From assembly GCF_018446385.1 (NCBI RefSeq), contig NC_055992.1, forward strand, positions 16,648,877 through 16,712,876: 64,000 bases of DNA, written 5' to 3'. The translations under genes were made by a program, and so were the position numbers. The stretch's first letter is position 1. Each line of letters opens with the position of its first letter. This DNA is from Zingiber officinale. Lineage: Eukaryota > Streptophyta > Magnoliopsida > Zingiberales > Zingiberaceae. This document shows, piece by piece, positions 24,313 through 33,878 of the stretch. The notes under the pieces are model-generated. The model made no database searches. It was not told where the DNA came from and saw only the letters and a list, made by a program, of their open reading frames with translations.

Positions 24313-24924
24313 TCAAGTCTCCTCAATACCTGCACATAGGTTAGTAGCTTGGAGGGATTTTATCAGTATCTCATCCACGTATACCTCCATGTTACGGCCA
24401 ATCTGCAGTCGAAACACTTTGTTCATCAGTCTTTGATAAGTGGCCCCGGCATTCTTAAGTCTGAACGGCATGACATTGTAGCAGTACATTCCATCAGTCG
24501 TAATGAAACTGACCTTTTCTTGATCTTCGCGGGCGAGCGGCACTTGATGATAACCCTGGTAGGCATCCAGCATGCAGATCAGCTCACATCTCGTAGTGGA
24601 GTCCACCATATAATCGATCCGAGGTAGTAGGTAGAAGTCCTTCGGGCACGCTTTGTTCAGATCATGGAAGTCGATGCAGACTCGCCATTTGTTGCTCGGC
24701 TTGGATACGAGGACAACGTTGGTGAGCCAGCTCGGGAATTGAACTTCTCTGATGTGGCCAGCCTCCAACAACTTTTCTATCTCCGCCCGGATGATCACGT
24801 TCTGCTCGGTGCTGAAATCCCTTTTCCTTTGCTTGACCGGCCGAGCGTCCGATTGAACATGCAACTCATGCTGGGTCACGCTCGGGGAGATGTCTAGTAG
24901 TTCATGTGTCGACCATGCGAACAC
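24313..24924 (-). pseudogene. Tat 1 reverse transcriptase
   Basis: Shows the gypsy RT series: KRDFSTEQNVIIRAEIEKLLEAGHIREVQFPSWLTN, WRVCIDFHDLNKACPKD, CMLDAYQGYHQV with the first catalytic Asp, PFRLKNAGATYQRLMN, and the active-site box. That box reads YVDEILIKS rather than YVDD, so the second of the paired aspartates is changed to Glu. The frame stops at 24313 before the thumb. With protease upstream and RNase H downstream, the order is normal for Ty3/gypsy. Confidence 0.92.
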
Positions 24925-24925
24925 G

Positions 24926-25500
24926 TCATGATTTTTTCTTGAGGCAGAGGATCAATTCAGCCTTCTGCTTCTTCTCCAGGTCGGCAACTACGAAAGTCGT
25001 GGCTTCTGACCGACTTAGGTGGATATGTACCTCTTCCTTTTCTTCATATATCAATATAGGAGGTTTCTTGGTAATAGCATTTACCTCTAGCCGTGGAGCT
25101 TTCTGTGCTACTTTGGCCTCGGTTTTGACCATCTCCACGTAATATCGCCAAACGCCTAGTTGATCGCCTTTGACCTCGCCCACCTGGTCGTCTACCAAGA
25201 ACTTTATTTTCTAGCAGTAAGTGGATACTACGGCACGAAACTCATTAAGGGTCGGTCGGCCCAAAATGACGTTGTAGGTCGATGGTGCATCCACAACTAT
25301 GAAGTTGGTGGTTCGGGTCCTCCTCAATGGCTCTTCTCCCAGTGAGATGGCCAGTCTTGTTTGGCCGATTGGCAAGACTTCATTGCTCGTGAATCCGTAG
25401 AGCAGGGTCACCATGGGCAATAGTTCACCGCGATTGATCTGCAGCTGATCGAACGCCTTCTTAAAAAATGATGTTCACCGAACTCCCCGTGTCGATGAAG
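24926..25500 (-). pseudogene. Tat 1 aspartic protease region
   Basis: The catalytic triplet is intact: the minus strand reads FIDTGSSVNIIF, with the Asp codon at 25491-25493. A single-base shift in the T-run right after it breaks the frame. The following frame (25211-25420) shows LYGFTSNEVLPIGQTRLAISLGEEPLRRTRTTNFIVVDAPSTYNVILGRPTLNEF, the usual C-terminal half of plant gypsy proteases. The frame at 24926-25198 is the linker into RT. Confidence 0.85.
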
Positions 25501-25941
25501 GTTCGGTGAATAGTATAATTGGCAATCACCACTCAGATGATCAAAGCATCATCGTGAGGGACTTCAACCCCCTCTAGATCGCTAGGGCCGAAACTAATCT
25601 TAGGCCCTTCGGCTTTCTCTTTGCTGCATCCGACGGCATGGATCTCCAACCTCTTGCGTACGATTTCCTGGCCCAGTTGGAGTCTCCGCCGGTCAAGCCT
25701 CCGGCAATCATGCCTATCTCTCCCCGGGAAGCATTGTTTCTGTTCTCCTCTTCCCAGATGGACGGCCTATTCCGCTCGGACGGGATTCTAGAGGGATCGG
25801 TTTCATCCCTCCGCTGATGGTGGTGGCGCTCAGGCTCCCTTCTCTCTTCTCACTGCTCGGTCGAGCGACGCCAGTCCCATCAATCGGGGGATGGAGAGTG
25901 ACTGTGATACCCCCTAGGAGCCGGTCGGCTGACGATTGGCG

Positions 25942-26903
25942 TTAGTCCCCGGCAATCCTGTGTGTTGTGCGTCGTCGATTGGTGAAACGAATAAAATATA
26001 GGCATCCATACCTTGCCCTTCGACGCCTTGGGTTAGCCGGATGCCACATGTTGTACAGTGTGGCCCTGGCCTCTTGGTGCAGTCGTGCCCCTTCAGCTCT
26101 TAGCCCCTTGGGCGACAGATGGTTGTTGGGTCGACACTCAATTAACGTCGAATGCTTGATCACCACCTCCTTTCTTCTAGCCGCCTGAGCTTCTTTCACA
26201 TTGATGTACTCATTAACCTTTTTCAACATGTGGTCAAACTCCAGAGGCAGCTTCCTGATGAGTGACCGGAAGAAGTCCCCTTCGACAAGCTGCTGGGTGA
26301 AGGCATTCATCATGGTCTCGGACGAGACCGAGGGGATATCCATGGCCACCTAGTTGAAGCGCTCAATGTACGCTTGGAGCGCTTCCTTGGGCCCCTATTT
26401 TAGGGCGAAGAGGCTGACGCTCGTCTTCTAGTAGCATCGGTTGTTGGTGAAGTGGTGCTGAAAAGCGGCTCAAAAGTCTTTGAAACTTTGTATCGAGCCG
26501 TCCGACAGCCTTCTGAACCAGCGCTGTGCCAATCCGGAGAGAGTCATGAGAAAGACTCTGCACTTTACTTCGTCCGTGTACTGTGCAGCGTAGCCTCATT
26601 GTCGAATTGATCCAGATGATCATCTGGGTCGGTTGTCCCGTTGTACATCCCAATCGCCAACGGGGTATAATGCCGAGGCAGAGGGTCTTGTAAGATCTCC
26701 TCTGAGAACTGCCTATTGATCCGTTTGAGAGAGGCAGCGTTTCGGGGCACTTTCCCTTTCCTCGCATTCCGAATGCGTGCCTCGTCAGAAGATGATCCAT
26801 GCTCTTGATGGGCTTGGACTATCTCTGAGAGGGGGTTTGGAATAGAGCCCGATGGAAGGGGATCGGCGCGGGCGGCGTTTCCCCTTGGGTGTCGGTCGGC
26901 CAT
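25942..26903 (-). pseudogene. Tat 1 gag
   Basis: The first frame (26565-26903) reads MADRHPRGNAARADPL, then FSEEILQDPLPRHYTPLAIGMYNGTTDPDDHLDQFDNEATL, the retrotransposon gag core. The later frame (25942-26349) reads MAMDIPSVSSETMMNAFTQQLVEGDFFRSLIRKLPLEFDHMLKKVNEYINVKEAQ. Between them the core continues in shifted frame. Upstream, bases 26544-26975 are repeated at 27204-27640. Gag would form the particle and bind genomic RNA. Confidence 0.88.
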
Positions 26904-26978
26904 CTATTCTGCCCCTATACGGAGAGTTGCTCCGCTCGGTCTTCTTGCCCCGCTCGCCTATCGGTCGCCGACTATTCC

Positions 26979-27203
26979 AATAGTTTGTTCCTTTCCATCT
27001 TAATCGTGAGCAACTGTTTATAATTTATAAAGAACTAATAACATGATCTTCTGTGTGTGACACCACACACCATGTTATCTACAATATAAATTAATTGAAC
27101 AACTACACTTAACAAATAAATGTAGACATTTGGCCAATGTGATTCTTTTATTTTAAAAAATAAATGTTTACAAAAGCTAGGCTTTTAGTATACACTCTAA
27201 CAA
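26979..27203. repeat. Copia A-type LTR fragment inside Tat 1 gag
   Basis: 225 bp homologous to the last 215 bp of the copia A LTR (compare 8651-8865): TTTGTTCC, GTTTATAATTTATAA, CACCATGTTATCTACAAT, and the end TATACACTCTAACA. The LTR terminus is intact at 27203 and abuts gag sequence. The other end is truncated at about 26979. Confidence 0.9.
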
Positions 27204-27640
27204 GTCATGAGAAAGACTCTGCACTTTACTCCGTCCATGTATTGGTGCAGCGTAGCCTCATTGTCGAACTGATCCAGATGATCATCTGGGTCGGTTGTCC
27301 CATTGTACATCCCAATCGCCAATGGGGTATAATGCCAAGGCAGAGGGTCTTGTAAGATCTCCTCTGAAAACTGCATGTTGATCCGTTCGGGAGAGGCAGC
27401 GTTTCGGGGCACTTTCCCTTTCCTCGATTTCCGAATGGGTGCCTCGTCAGAAGATGATCCACACTCTTGATGGGCTTGGACTATCTCTGAGGGGGTTTGG
27501 AATAGAGCCTGGTGGAAGGGGATCGGCGCGAGCGGCGTTTCCCCTTGGGTGTCGGTCGGCCATCTATTCTGCCCCTATACGGAGAGTTGCTCCGTTCGGT
27601 CTTCTTGCCCCGCTCGCCTATTGGTCGCCGATGTTGCTAG
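27204..27640 (-). repeat. Second copy of the Tat 1 gag N-terminal segment
   Basis: Repeats 26544-26975 nearly base for base from AGTCATGAGAAAGACTCTG to CGCTCGCCTAT. The frame at 27197-27412 reads MPRNAASPERINMQFSEEILQDPLPWHYTPLAIGMYNG, the same gag core. This copy is continuous with the leader and 5' LTR to its right. Confidence 0.93.
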
Positions 27641-27799
27641 TTGCGGTGTAGGTCGATCGGCTATCGCCTGTTATTGTTGCTGCTCCATCATTTTTGCTGC
27701 TCGTGCTTGCACAAGCATCTCCAACTCCTCTTGCGTGAGCGTCACAGTGGTTAGTCGTCCAGTGTCTTCCATTTCCTCGGCTCGGATTCAAGTGGCGTT

Positions 27800-27819
27800 C
27801 CCACAGACGACGCCAAATA
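27800..27819 (-). other. Primer-site region of Tat 1
   Basis: Immediately inside the LTR the minus strand reads TTTGGCG followed by TCGTCTGTGGGAACG. This is the signature that follows the 5' LTR of many plant Tat-type gypsy elements. The equivalent in Tat 2 is at about 59004-59028. Confidence 0.8.
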
Positions 27820-28792
27820 TGATCCTATCTGAAAGTCGAGGAGACAGTTGCTGGGGACGTGGCGCTCTAGCTCACCTTCGATGGACTATGCTCCCGCCTG
27901 CAACACAAACAACGTCAGTGCCAAGCCAGGGAAGGGGTCCCCGGTGATGGCCCTCCGATGCTCAAGTCAGTCTCCGACGAGGCAAGAAGCAACGAAAATT
28001 GTAGCGCAACTGTAGATATTGCGAGAAAAACATACCTCCGCCGATGCCTGGACCCCCTTTATATAGGGCTCCTATAGCATGTGTGCACGCTATTTAAAGT
28101 GGGTACACAATCCCAAGCTTTCCCTGAAGAGACATGTCAGTAAAGTGTCCCTGACACAGTACCTTAATGACCCGAGCATATCTCTGAAATGACAGTGGAA
28201 GCTTCCGCCGTATGATTTTCTGTCTGATCATGTCACTCGTCGGCGGCACTAATTCCCAAAAGAATGTCGAAGGATATCCCGCAGTGTATGTTGCTCAGCC
28301 GAACGAGATGGCCGCTTGGCTGAGAGTTCCCTACCCCAATGTCGTCCTTTGCTGGACCGAGCGGGATGATCGCTCGCTTGAATTTCCATTGTTTGGTTGA
28401 TGAATCTACTACTTGGCCGCTCGACCGATACTTCCACTGTCTGGTTGTTGTACGTGTACCTTGACCGAGCGGGATGGTCGCTCGGCTGTATTAGCGTTGT
28501 TCATGCGTGGTCTACTCGGCTATGACTCTAATCTACTGATCTGAGTATTGATGTAAGACTGAGCGGGGTAGTCACTCGGCTTGCTTCTGCATACACTTGG
28601 AGTTCATTCTTATCTTAAGTGTCCTAACTCAGTTGATGGTCGAGCTAGTGACGATGTTGGATCAGACCTTTTATATCTCGGTCTAGCGAACCACTCGCCC
28701 GCCCGACCAATGATAGTGGGGCGTTCACCGCCTTGATTTTGACTTCCATTACGATGAAGACTTTTCCCAAGGAGAGCCCCTCCTTATCACCG

Positions 28793-28797
<5 letters not shown>
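27820..28797 (-). repeat. 5' LTR of Tat 1 (about 978 bp)
   Basis: Begins TGATCC after the primer-site signature and ends near CGCATCATA, where the expected terminal CA has been lost into a (TA)n tract. The last 194 bp match 17520-17717. On the minus strand, TATA-like motifs occur near 28063-28075 (TATATAAAGG) and 28670-28677. Confidence 0.88.

Positions 28798-28873
<76 letters not shown>
28796..28873. repeat. (TA)n microsatellite, 78 bp
   Basis: Uninterrupted alternating TA directly at the right boundary of Tat 1. Confidence 0.98.
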
Positions 28874-28879
<6 letters not shown>

Positions 28880-29869
28880 GTTGAGATCCTAGGGTAGTTT
28901 CCAATTAATTAAATTCATAATTAGTTCATTTATTTTGAATTTTTATCATAATTTTATTTATTTTGTATTTTTTTTTTATAAATCAAGAGACGAGATGACT
29001 AATTAAATAAAGTAACGATGACAGAATAATTTTAACCGATTAGATATAAGTCAGGTCGGTCTATTTTTTCACATGACAGACTTTAATTAGGTCGGTCTCT
29101 TTCAAGTCGGACTTTAATCAGATCAGCTTCCTTCAAGTCGGACTTCAATCAAATCGACTTTCTTCATATCAGACTTTGGTTGAGTTGGCTTCTCCATAGG
29201 TTCGCCTTCCAAATATCGAGTACCACTTTTTAATAGGGGTATGGAAAAACTCCTCGCAGATGTTAGAAGGGAGTCGAGGTAAACCTTAGTAAAGCCCTAC
29301 CAACGCACAAATTAGACTTAGAAGAAAAGATCAAGAAACGGAAGGCAAAATAGATAGTAAATAGAGTAGAAAATAGTACTAAGGATTGTTTGTCTTTTTC
29401 CAGTAAAAAGATATTTACGTTCATCCCAAAAATCTGTTAATCCATCCTTAAATTATATAAAAAAGATCACAGGATTAACTTATAATCAAACACTAAATAA
29501 ATAGGGATGATAATAATTATTTTACTAAGATATGTGCCTATTAAAATTAATCTTTATTTAATTATAATAAATTTATCAACTTCTAACCAACTAATCCGAT
29601 GAAAAAAGCTAAGAGATTATTTGTCACGTTCTAATGACCATGAAACATCTTCTCGTACTCCCTAGAGACACATGATCAACGTTTCAACAATAGAATTGGC
29701 CTATCGAAGAAATAAATATTTTTAAAAATATTTTTAATTTTTTCCAATCCCATTGGCCCACGTCAACGAAACAGTCGGAATTTATGATCCCTGTTTCATA
29801 GTATGCCTACTAATAAAAGGAAGACAAGTGGACAAGTGGTGGTGGTTTGATAGAGATGGAAATTGGACA
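28874..29869. other. AT-rich intergenic sequence with a degenerate 31-bp repeat
   Basis: No coding frame seen. At about 29060-29215 a 31-bp unit (TCAAGTCGGACTTTAATCAGA core) occurs about four times with decay. The rest is unique-looking AT-rich sequence. Confidence 0.6.
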
Positions 29870-30341
29870 GGGCATTTTCTGAAAGGGTGCATTTGATTTT
29901 AAATTTTTCAAAATGTATCGTAATTTTATATTTTCTAAAAGGTACACTTTTCCTTCAAAATACATTTCTTATTAAAAAATTAAAAAGAAGAAATTTCCCT
30001 TGTCATCTGCTGACCAGAGCGGTCGAGGTAGCCATGGGTCCACGGCTAGACCACCTGGCGGTCAAATAGTTGCGTAACCACTAGCCAAGCGACCAGGCAA
30101 TCACTGTCTTGCGAACAAGTGACCAGGTGACCAAGCAATCACGACCGCTCGGCTTGGTCGTGCGACCTTACAATCCGACCGCAATCGCTCGGCCTGTGTC
30201 TGGTCGCCTGTCTAGCCAACGGATGGAGATTTTCTTTGTTTTTTTAATAAAACAGGTCTTTTAGGTTTTAGGAAATAAGGGAAACTGACATGGCTCTTTT
30301 GAAAATTTTAAAATCCAAGGTCGCCCTTTCGCAAAATGCCC
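29870..30341. mobile_element. MITE-like element with about 45-bp terminal inverted repeats
   Basis: The left end GGGCATTTTCTGAAAGGG and the right end CCCTTTCGCAAAATGCCC are inverted copies. The inverted similarity continues inward (GATTTTAAATTTTTCAAAA against TTTTGAAAATTTTAAAATC). The interior is GC-rich with repeated GACCAGG/CGACC motifs. No TSD is evident. It ends 235 bp beyond the stop of the ERF gene. The superfamily is uncertain, perhaps Mutator-like. Confidence 0.72.
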
Positions 30342-30543
30342 AGGCACGTGAAAGAAAAATCCCTGGTGGTGGGGCCCGCTTCTATGAGCAAAGCACAGCT
30401 CAGTGCCCTCGAGTCAAACGCGGATCGAACACGATATCAGATCAGCAGGTTTATCACATGAAGCCGAGATACCGTTCTACAGCATCTGGAACACGATTTT
30501 AAAATGCCGTTCAGATGTAGGAAAGGAATATAACATGTTTGAC

Positions 30544-30549
30544 TTTATT
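30544..30549 (-). terminator. Candidate poly(A) signal of the ERF gene
   Basis: AATAAA on the minus strand, 28-33 nt past the stop codon. It is close to the stop for a plant 3' UTR, so another signal may be used. Confidence 0.45.
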
Positions 30550-30576
30550 TAGACACGGTCAACGCAGGAGGAATCA

Positions 30577-31233
30577 TCAACATGGATGCTCATCCAACGT
30601 CATCAAATCCTGCAGCCCTTCCCACAAGTCCACCGATTCCTGCCCTTGTCCCTGCTGCTGCTCGCCGTCAATTTGAGGGTGAGACGCCGCTGACGACGAC
30701 GTGAGGGTGCTGGACTGGCAGCTGGAGATCTCGCGGCCTCCGCGATGCTCGGGGAAGGGGAAATTGAGCTTGGCCCGGGCGCCGCGGAACTCGATGGCGG
30801 CAGCGTCGTAGGCTCGAGCTGCCTCCTCCGCTGTATCGAACGTTCCCAGCCACTTGCGCACTGCCCTCCTCGGGTCCCGGATCTCTGCCGCCCACTTCCC
30901 CCACGGCCGCTGCCGCACGCCCCGGTACTTGTTCTTCTTCTTTTTCTTCCGCGGCCTCGCTGGCGGCGTTGCCATCGCGCCACCGTGGATCGCCTTGGTG
31001 GAGGATCGCGGTTCTTCTCCGAAGAAGTGGCAACCGAGGCATCCTCCAATGCCGCACGTCGAGCAGGCGCCGGAGGCTTGCGGGAGCTCGGGCGACGGGT
31101 AGCCGGAGATGACGTGGATGAGGGCCCTGACAATGACGGAGTGCTCCTGCTGGCGGGAGAATAAGCAGTAGTCTTCATTAGCGGATGAAATGGCGGTTTG
31201 GAGGTGGAGGCAGTCGTCTTTGTTTGTTACCAT
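30577..31233 (-). CDS. ERF109: AP2/ERF transcription factor, ERF109/RRTF1-like
   Basis: A 218-residue single-exon protein. The start is the ATG at 31233; the open frame continues upstream but loses GC richness and runs through the TATA box, so the longer start is rejected. Residues 30-44 ([15 protein letters not shown]) and a CX2CX4CX2C cluster (C57, C60, C65, C68: [12 protein letters not shown]) match the N-terminal signature of ERF109-type group X proteins. A lysine-rich stretch (93-101) suits nuclear import. The AP2 domain spans about 102-160 ([19 protein letters not shown] ... [15 protein letters not shown]), with the Ala and Asp typical of ERF rather than DREB types, so GCC-box binding is expected. 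The C-terminal [14 protein letters not shown] may activate. Arabidopsis ERF109 responds to jasmonate, wounding and redox stress; function here is inferred. Confidence 0.93.
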   Translation of the reverse strand: MVTNKDDCLHLQTAISSANEDYCLFSRQQEHSVIVRALIHVISGYPSPELPQASGACSTCGIGGCLGCHFFGEEPRSSTKAIHGGAMATPPARPRKKKKKNKYRGVRQRPWGKWAAEIRDPRRAVRKWLGTFDTAEEAARAYDAAAIEFRGARAKLNFPFPEHRGGREISSCQSSTLTSSSAASHPQIDGEQQQGQGQESVDLWEGLQDLMTLDEHPC

Positions 31234-31290
31234 CGAACTGAAGCTTCGGCGAGTGGTCGTGGAGTACTGACGCTGGGGGAGTGGGATGGA

Positions 31291-31299
31291 TTTATATAT
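31291..31299 (-). promoter_or_regulatory. TATA box of the ERF gene
   Basis: The minus strand reads ATATATAAA, about 58 nt upstream of the ATG. This predicts a transcription start near 31265 and a 5' UTR of about 30 nt. Confidence 0.7.
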
Positions 31300-31437
31300 C
31301 TTGGAGTGGGTGAATATTGAGTATAGGACCCACACGGATGACAACAAATTCCCATTTGGTACTGAGCTGACCCCAGACCGGCTGGGCTGTAATCTATTAG
31401 ATTTAGATAACAACACACAAGCAAGAAGCATACTTAT

Positions 31438-31471
31438 CACGTGTCCAACGCGAGGAAATAGAAACCACGTG
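31438..31471 (-). promoter_or_regulatory. Two G-box motifs upstream of the ERF gene
   Basis: CACGTG at 31438-31443 and 31466-31471. On the gene strand they read ACACGTGAT and ACACGTGGT, which suit bHLH/bZIP factors of jasmonate or ABA signalling. They lie 205-238 nt before the ATG and just short of the hairpin-ended repeat. Confidence 0.6.
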
Positions 31472-31516
31472 TTTATTTTAGGCGATACATACAACAGTTT
31501 AACGTACGATGCAGTG

Positions 31517-32010
31517 AAAAGGATATATATGAGTTTTGATCTCCTGCGCGCTCGCACAGTGCGCGACTGTGCGCGCGCGCAGGAGATCGGTCATTTTTTT
31601 TTATTTTTTTTAATATTTTAAATTTTAAAAATCAATTAAAAAATTTAACATTTCCTTATATAAATTTTTAATACCTTAATATATCCCCTTAACATATTAC
31701 AATACTCAATAAATGCTTAAATTAATTTTATTTTAATTTTTTTTAAAAACCAAACACTATAACTTAATTGGAAAGTCTAAACCCCATAGGTAAAATCTAA
31801 AAAAAAAAATAGTTTTAACACTATAACCAAAGCCTGAACCCTAGAAATAAACTCTTAAAAAAAATATTTTTTTTATTATTTTTTTAAAATTTATAAATTA
31901 AAAAAAATAAAAAATAAAAATAAAAATCAGTTGTTATCCTGCGCGGCGCGCACAGTCGCGTACTGTGGCGTCGCGCAGGATAACAAATCCTTATATATAT
32001 ATATCCTTTT
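31517..32010. mobile_element. AT-rich element with hairpins at both ends
   Basis: Two GC-rich hairpins bracket about 340 bp of very AT-rich DNA: 31538-31588 (GATCTCCTGCGCGC arms) and 31933-31984 (GTTATCCTGCGCG arms). Both hairpins share CCTGCGCG, ACAGT and ACTGT inside. Outside them, AAAAGGATATATAT at 31517 is inverted at 31997-32010. The interior reappears inverted at 45514-45985. No transposase and no clear TSD, so the exact ends are uncertain. Confidence 0.65.
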
Positions 32011-33134
32011 GATATGTTGGGCGACGTTTTATGCACGACCATAAGTGACACGTAGACGTGGCATCGCCAGCTCGGTTTCACTGCAAATAAAATAATCCAT
32101 TGAAGTTACTCTCTCCTTTTCTCGCCTTTGTTCAAAATTTCGACGGCGCTTATAACCAAAAATAAAATCTCCCTTACCGCTCTCTCTCTCTCCCTCCCTC
32201 TCCCTCCCTCTCCCTCCCCGCTCTCTCTCCCTCGCTCCCGGTCCCCTCCGGCCTCCGTCCTCCGGGCGACCTGACGCTTCCCCAGAAAGTTCAATATTTT
32301 TGGTCTGGCTCGCCCTCCCCCCCTCCCCTCGATCCCTCTGTCGAAACTCGTCCCTCGCACTCCCGGTCGAAAAGTTGCTCCGGCGTCTTCAATCGCAAGT
32401 CTACTGTGAGATCCTACCACCTCACTCTAATTTAATTTCTTAATCCACACCGTTATTACCTTGTGAAATCGATATAAAAATAGTTGTAATAATTGTATAA
32501 AGATGCACCGTGGCTTTGCTCCCATTTCTAACTGTTGCATCAACTACTACGACTGATGACACCGTGCTTGTAGGATATGACTTGGATTGGTCATGGTAGA
32601 AGGTCGGAAGGACTTATGCTACGACCTGGATGGTCGACGGCTGCAACAACCATCTACTCTCCGGTGGACTTTCATTTGCTGCTACAAGGTGTAGCAGCTT
32701 CATGGGGAGGAAGCTGCTACAACGTGTAGCAGTTAACTGTGCATGAAGCTGTCACACCTTGTAGCAGCTACCTTGTCATTTTCTAGCATAGATTAACGTA
32801 CTTGGTACCCATAGTTTTCATATTGTCTATATCAACCCGATTCAAAAATTATTTTTAAAAAACTTTTTCACTACTTCAGCGTCTTTCCTGCTACAGATTG
32901 ATTGGAATTCTCTCTCCTTTGCTCCCTTCATCTCCCTCGTCTTTGTCGAAGGTCGTCCGGCTGACCACTTGGGCACCTGCCGGGAAAGTGAAAGGTCGGC
33001 TGCACCAACCGCCTGCTATCCGGTGGACTTTGATTTGCAACTACAAGGTGTTGCAGCTTCATGGAGACGAAGCTGCTACAACGTGTAGCAGTTAAATCTG
33101 CGTGAATCTGCCACACCTTGTAGCAGCTAACTTG
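32007..33134. repeat. Left TIR of the MULE
   Basis: Matches 37338-38463 in reverse complement, with scattered mismatches, from the outer end to GTAGCAGCTAACTTGG. It includes a CT-rich tract (32178-32240) and several TGTAGCAG palindromes. Confidence 0.9.
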
Positions 33135-33690
33135 GTTAGTCGGATTTCTAGCCCCTGTATTTTCTAGCATAGATTAACACTACTATCAGATTAACCCTCT
33201 ATTTGCATCTACAATGTTGGTTTGTCGGTCTTCTAGCAGGCCTATTTTCTAGCAGAGATTAACCCAGTAGCAGAGTTTTCATCTTGCTAAAAAAAATGTG
33301 AAAATGTAATATGCGATGTTGCACCGGCTTTGCCTTATTTTTGTGCCACGCGTTGAAGCAGTTACTTCGACTAATAAGCACTACACATTGTAGCAGTTAC
33401 CTCAACATGTAGCTGCCACAACTTGTTGCAGCTAATGCGGTAAGGCCCATTTTTAGTAGCAGTATTTTTGTAAAAAGATTAACCCTAAAAATATTTACTG
33501 GTTATGTCTTTAATTAAAATTGCTTAATAATTGATTTAAAAATATTTCAGATGCTTCAGCGCCTTTGGTTTTATTTGCTTTGTTACGACGCGGTGTAGCA
33601 GCTACTTCGGCTAATAACTGCAACACCTTGTAGCAGCTACATCTACATGTAGCTGGCAAAACCTGTGCCAGCTAAATTCGTAAGTCCTAT
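32678..33690. repeat. Subterminal palindrome cluster, left arm
   Basis: A perfect 9-bp-arm palindrome lies at 32678-32698 (GCTGCTACA, 3-nt spacer, TGTAGCAGC). Related single or paired copies lie near 32711, 32752, 33040, 33070, 33112, 33390, 33418, 33590, 33625 and 33645. They continue past the TIR into unique sequence next to the transposase gene. Confidence 0.85.
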
Positions 33691-33878
33691 TGTTGGTAGC
33701 CATGATTTTCTTATTGTACACAGATTATCAACATGAAAAAAAAAGTTTTTAAAATTATCTTCTCTACCTGAGCTGCTTCGGTTAATTTTTCAATTATTGT
33801 GATAATATATATTTATAATGTTCAAATACATTTTTACCCTCATAGATCAAAGTTTTTAACCCTAAACTCGCCGTGTAA

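Larger units (their letters stand above)
17520..28797 (-). mobile_element. Tat-lineage Ty3/gypsy retrotransposon (Tat 1)
   Basis: Minus-strand gag, protease, RT, RNase H, a second RNase H and integrase run from 27.6 to 21.9 kb. A plus-strand ORF (18464-20764) lies downstream of pol, converging on it. An antisense ORF and a duplicated RNase H are established hallmarks of the Tat (Retand/Grande-like) lineage. The right LTR is 27820-28797; only 198 bp of the left LTR remain (17520-17717) because copia B inserted there. The element also contains a partial gag duplication with a copia LTR fragment between the copies. Many frames are broken. Confidence 0.92.

Noticed and set aside
30603..31178. Arg/Ser-rich ORFs overlapping the ERF gene in other frames
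   Set aside because: Shadow frames produced by the GC-rich AP2 coding region.
31233..31557. N-terminal extension of the ERF protein to 326 residues
   Set aside because: The extension would translate the TATA box and G-boxes, is not GC-rich and has no similarity to ERF109-type N-termini.
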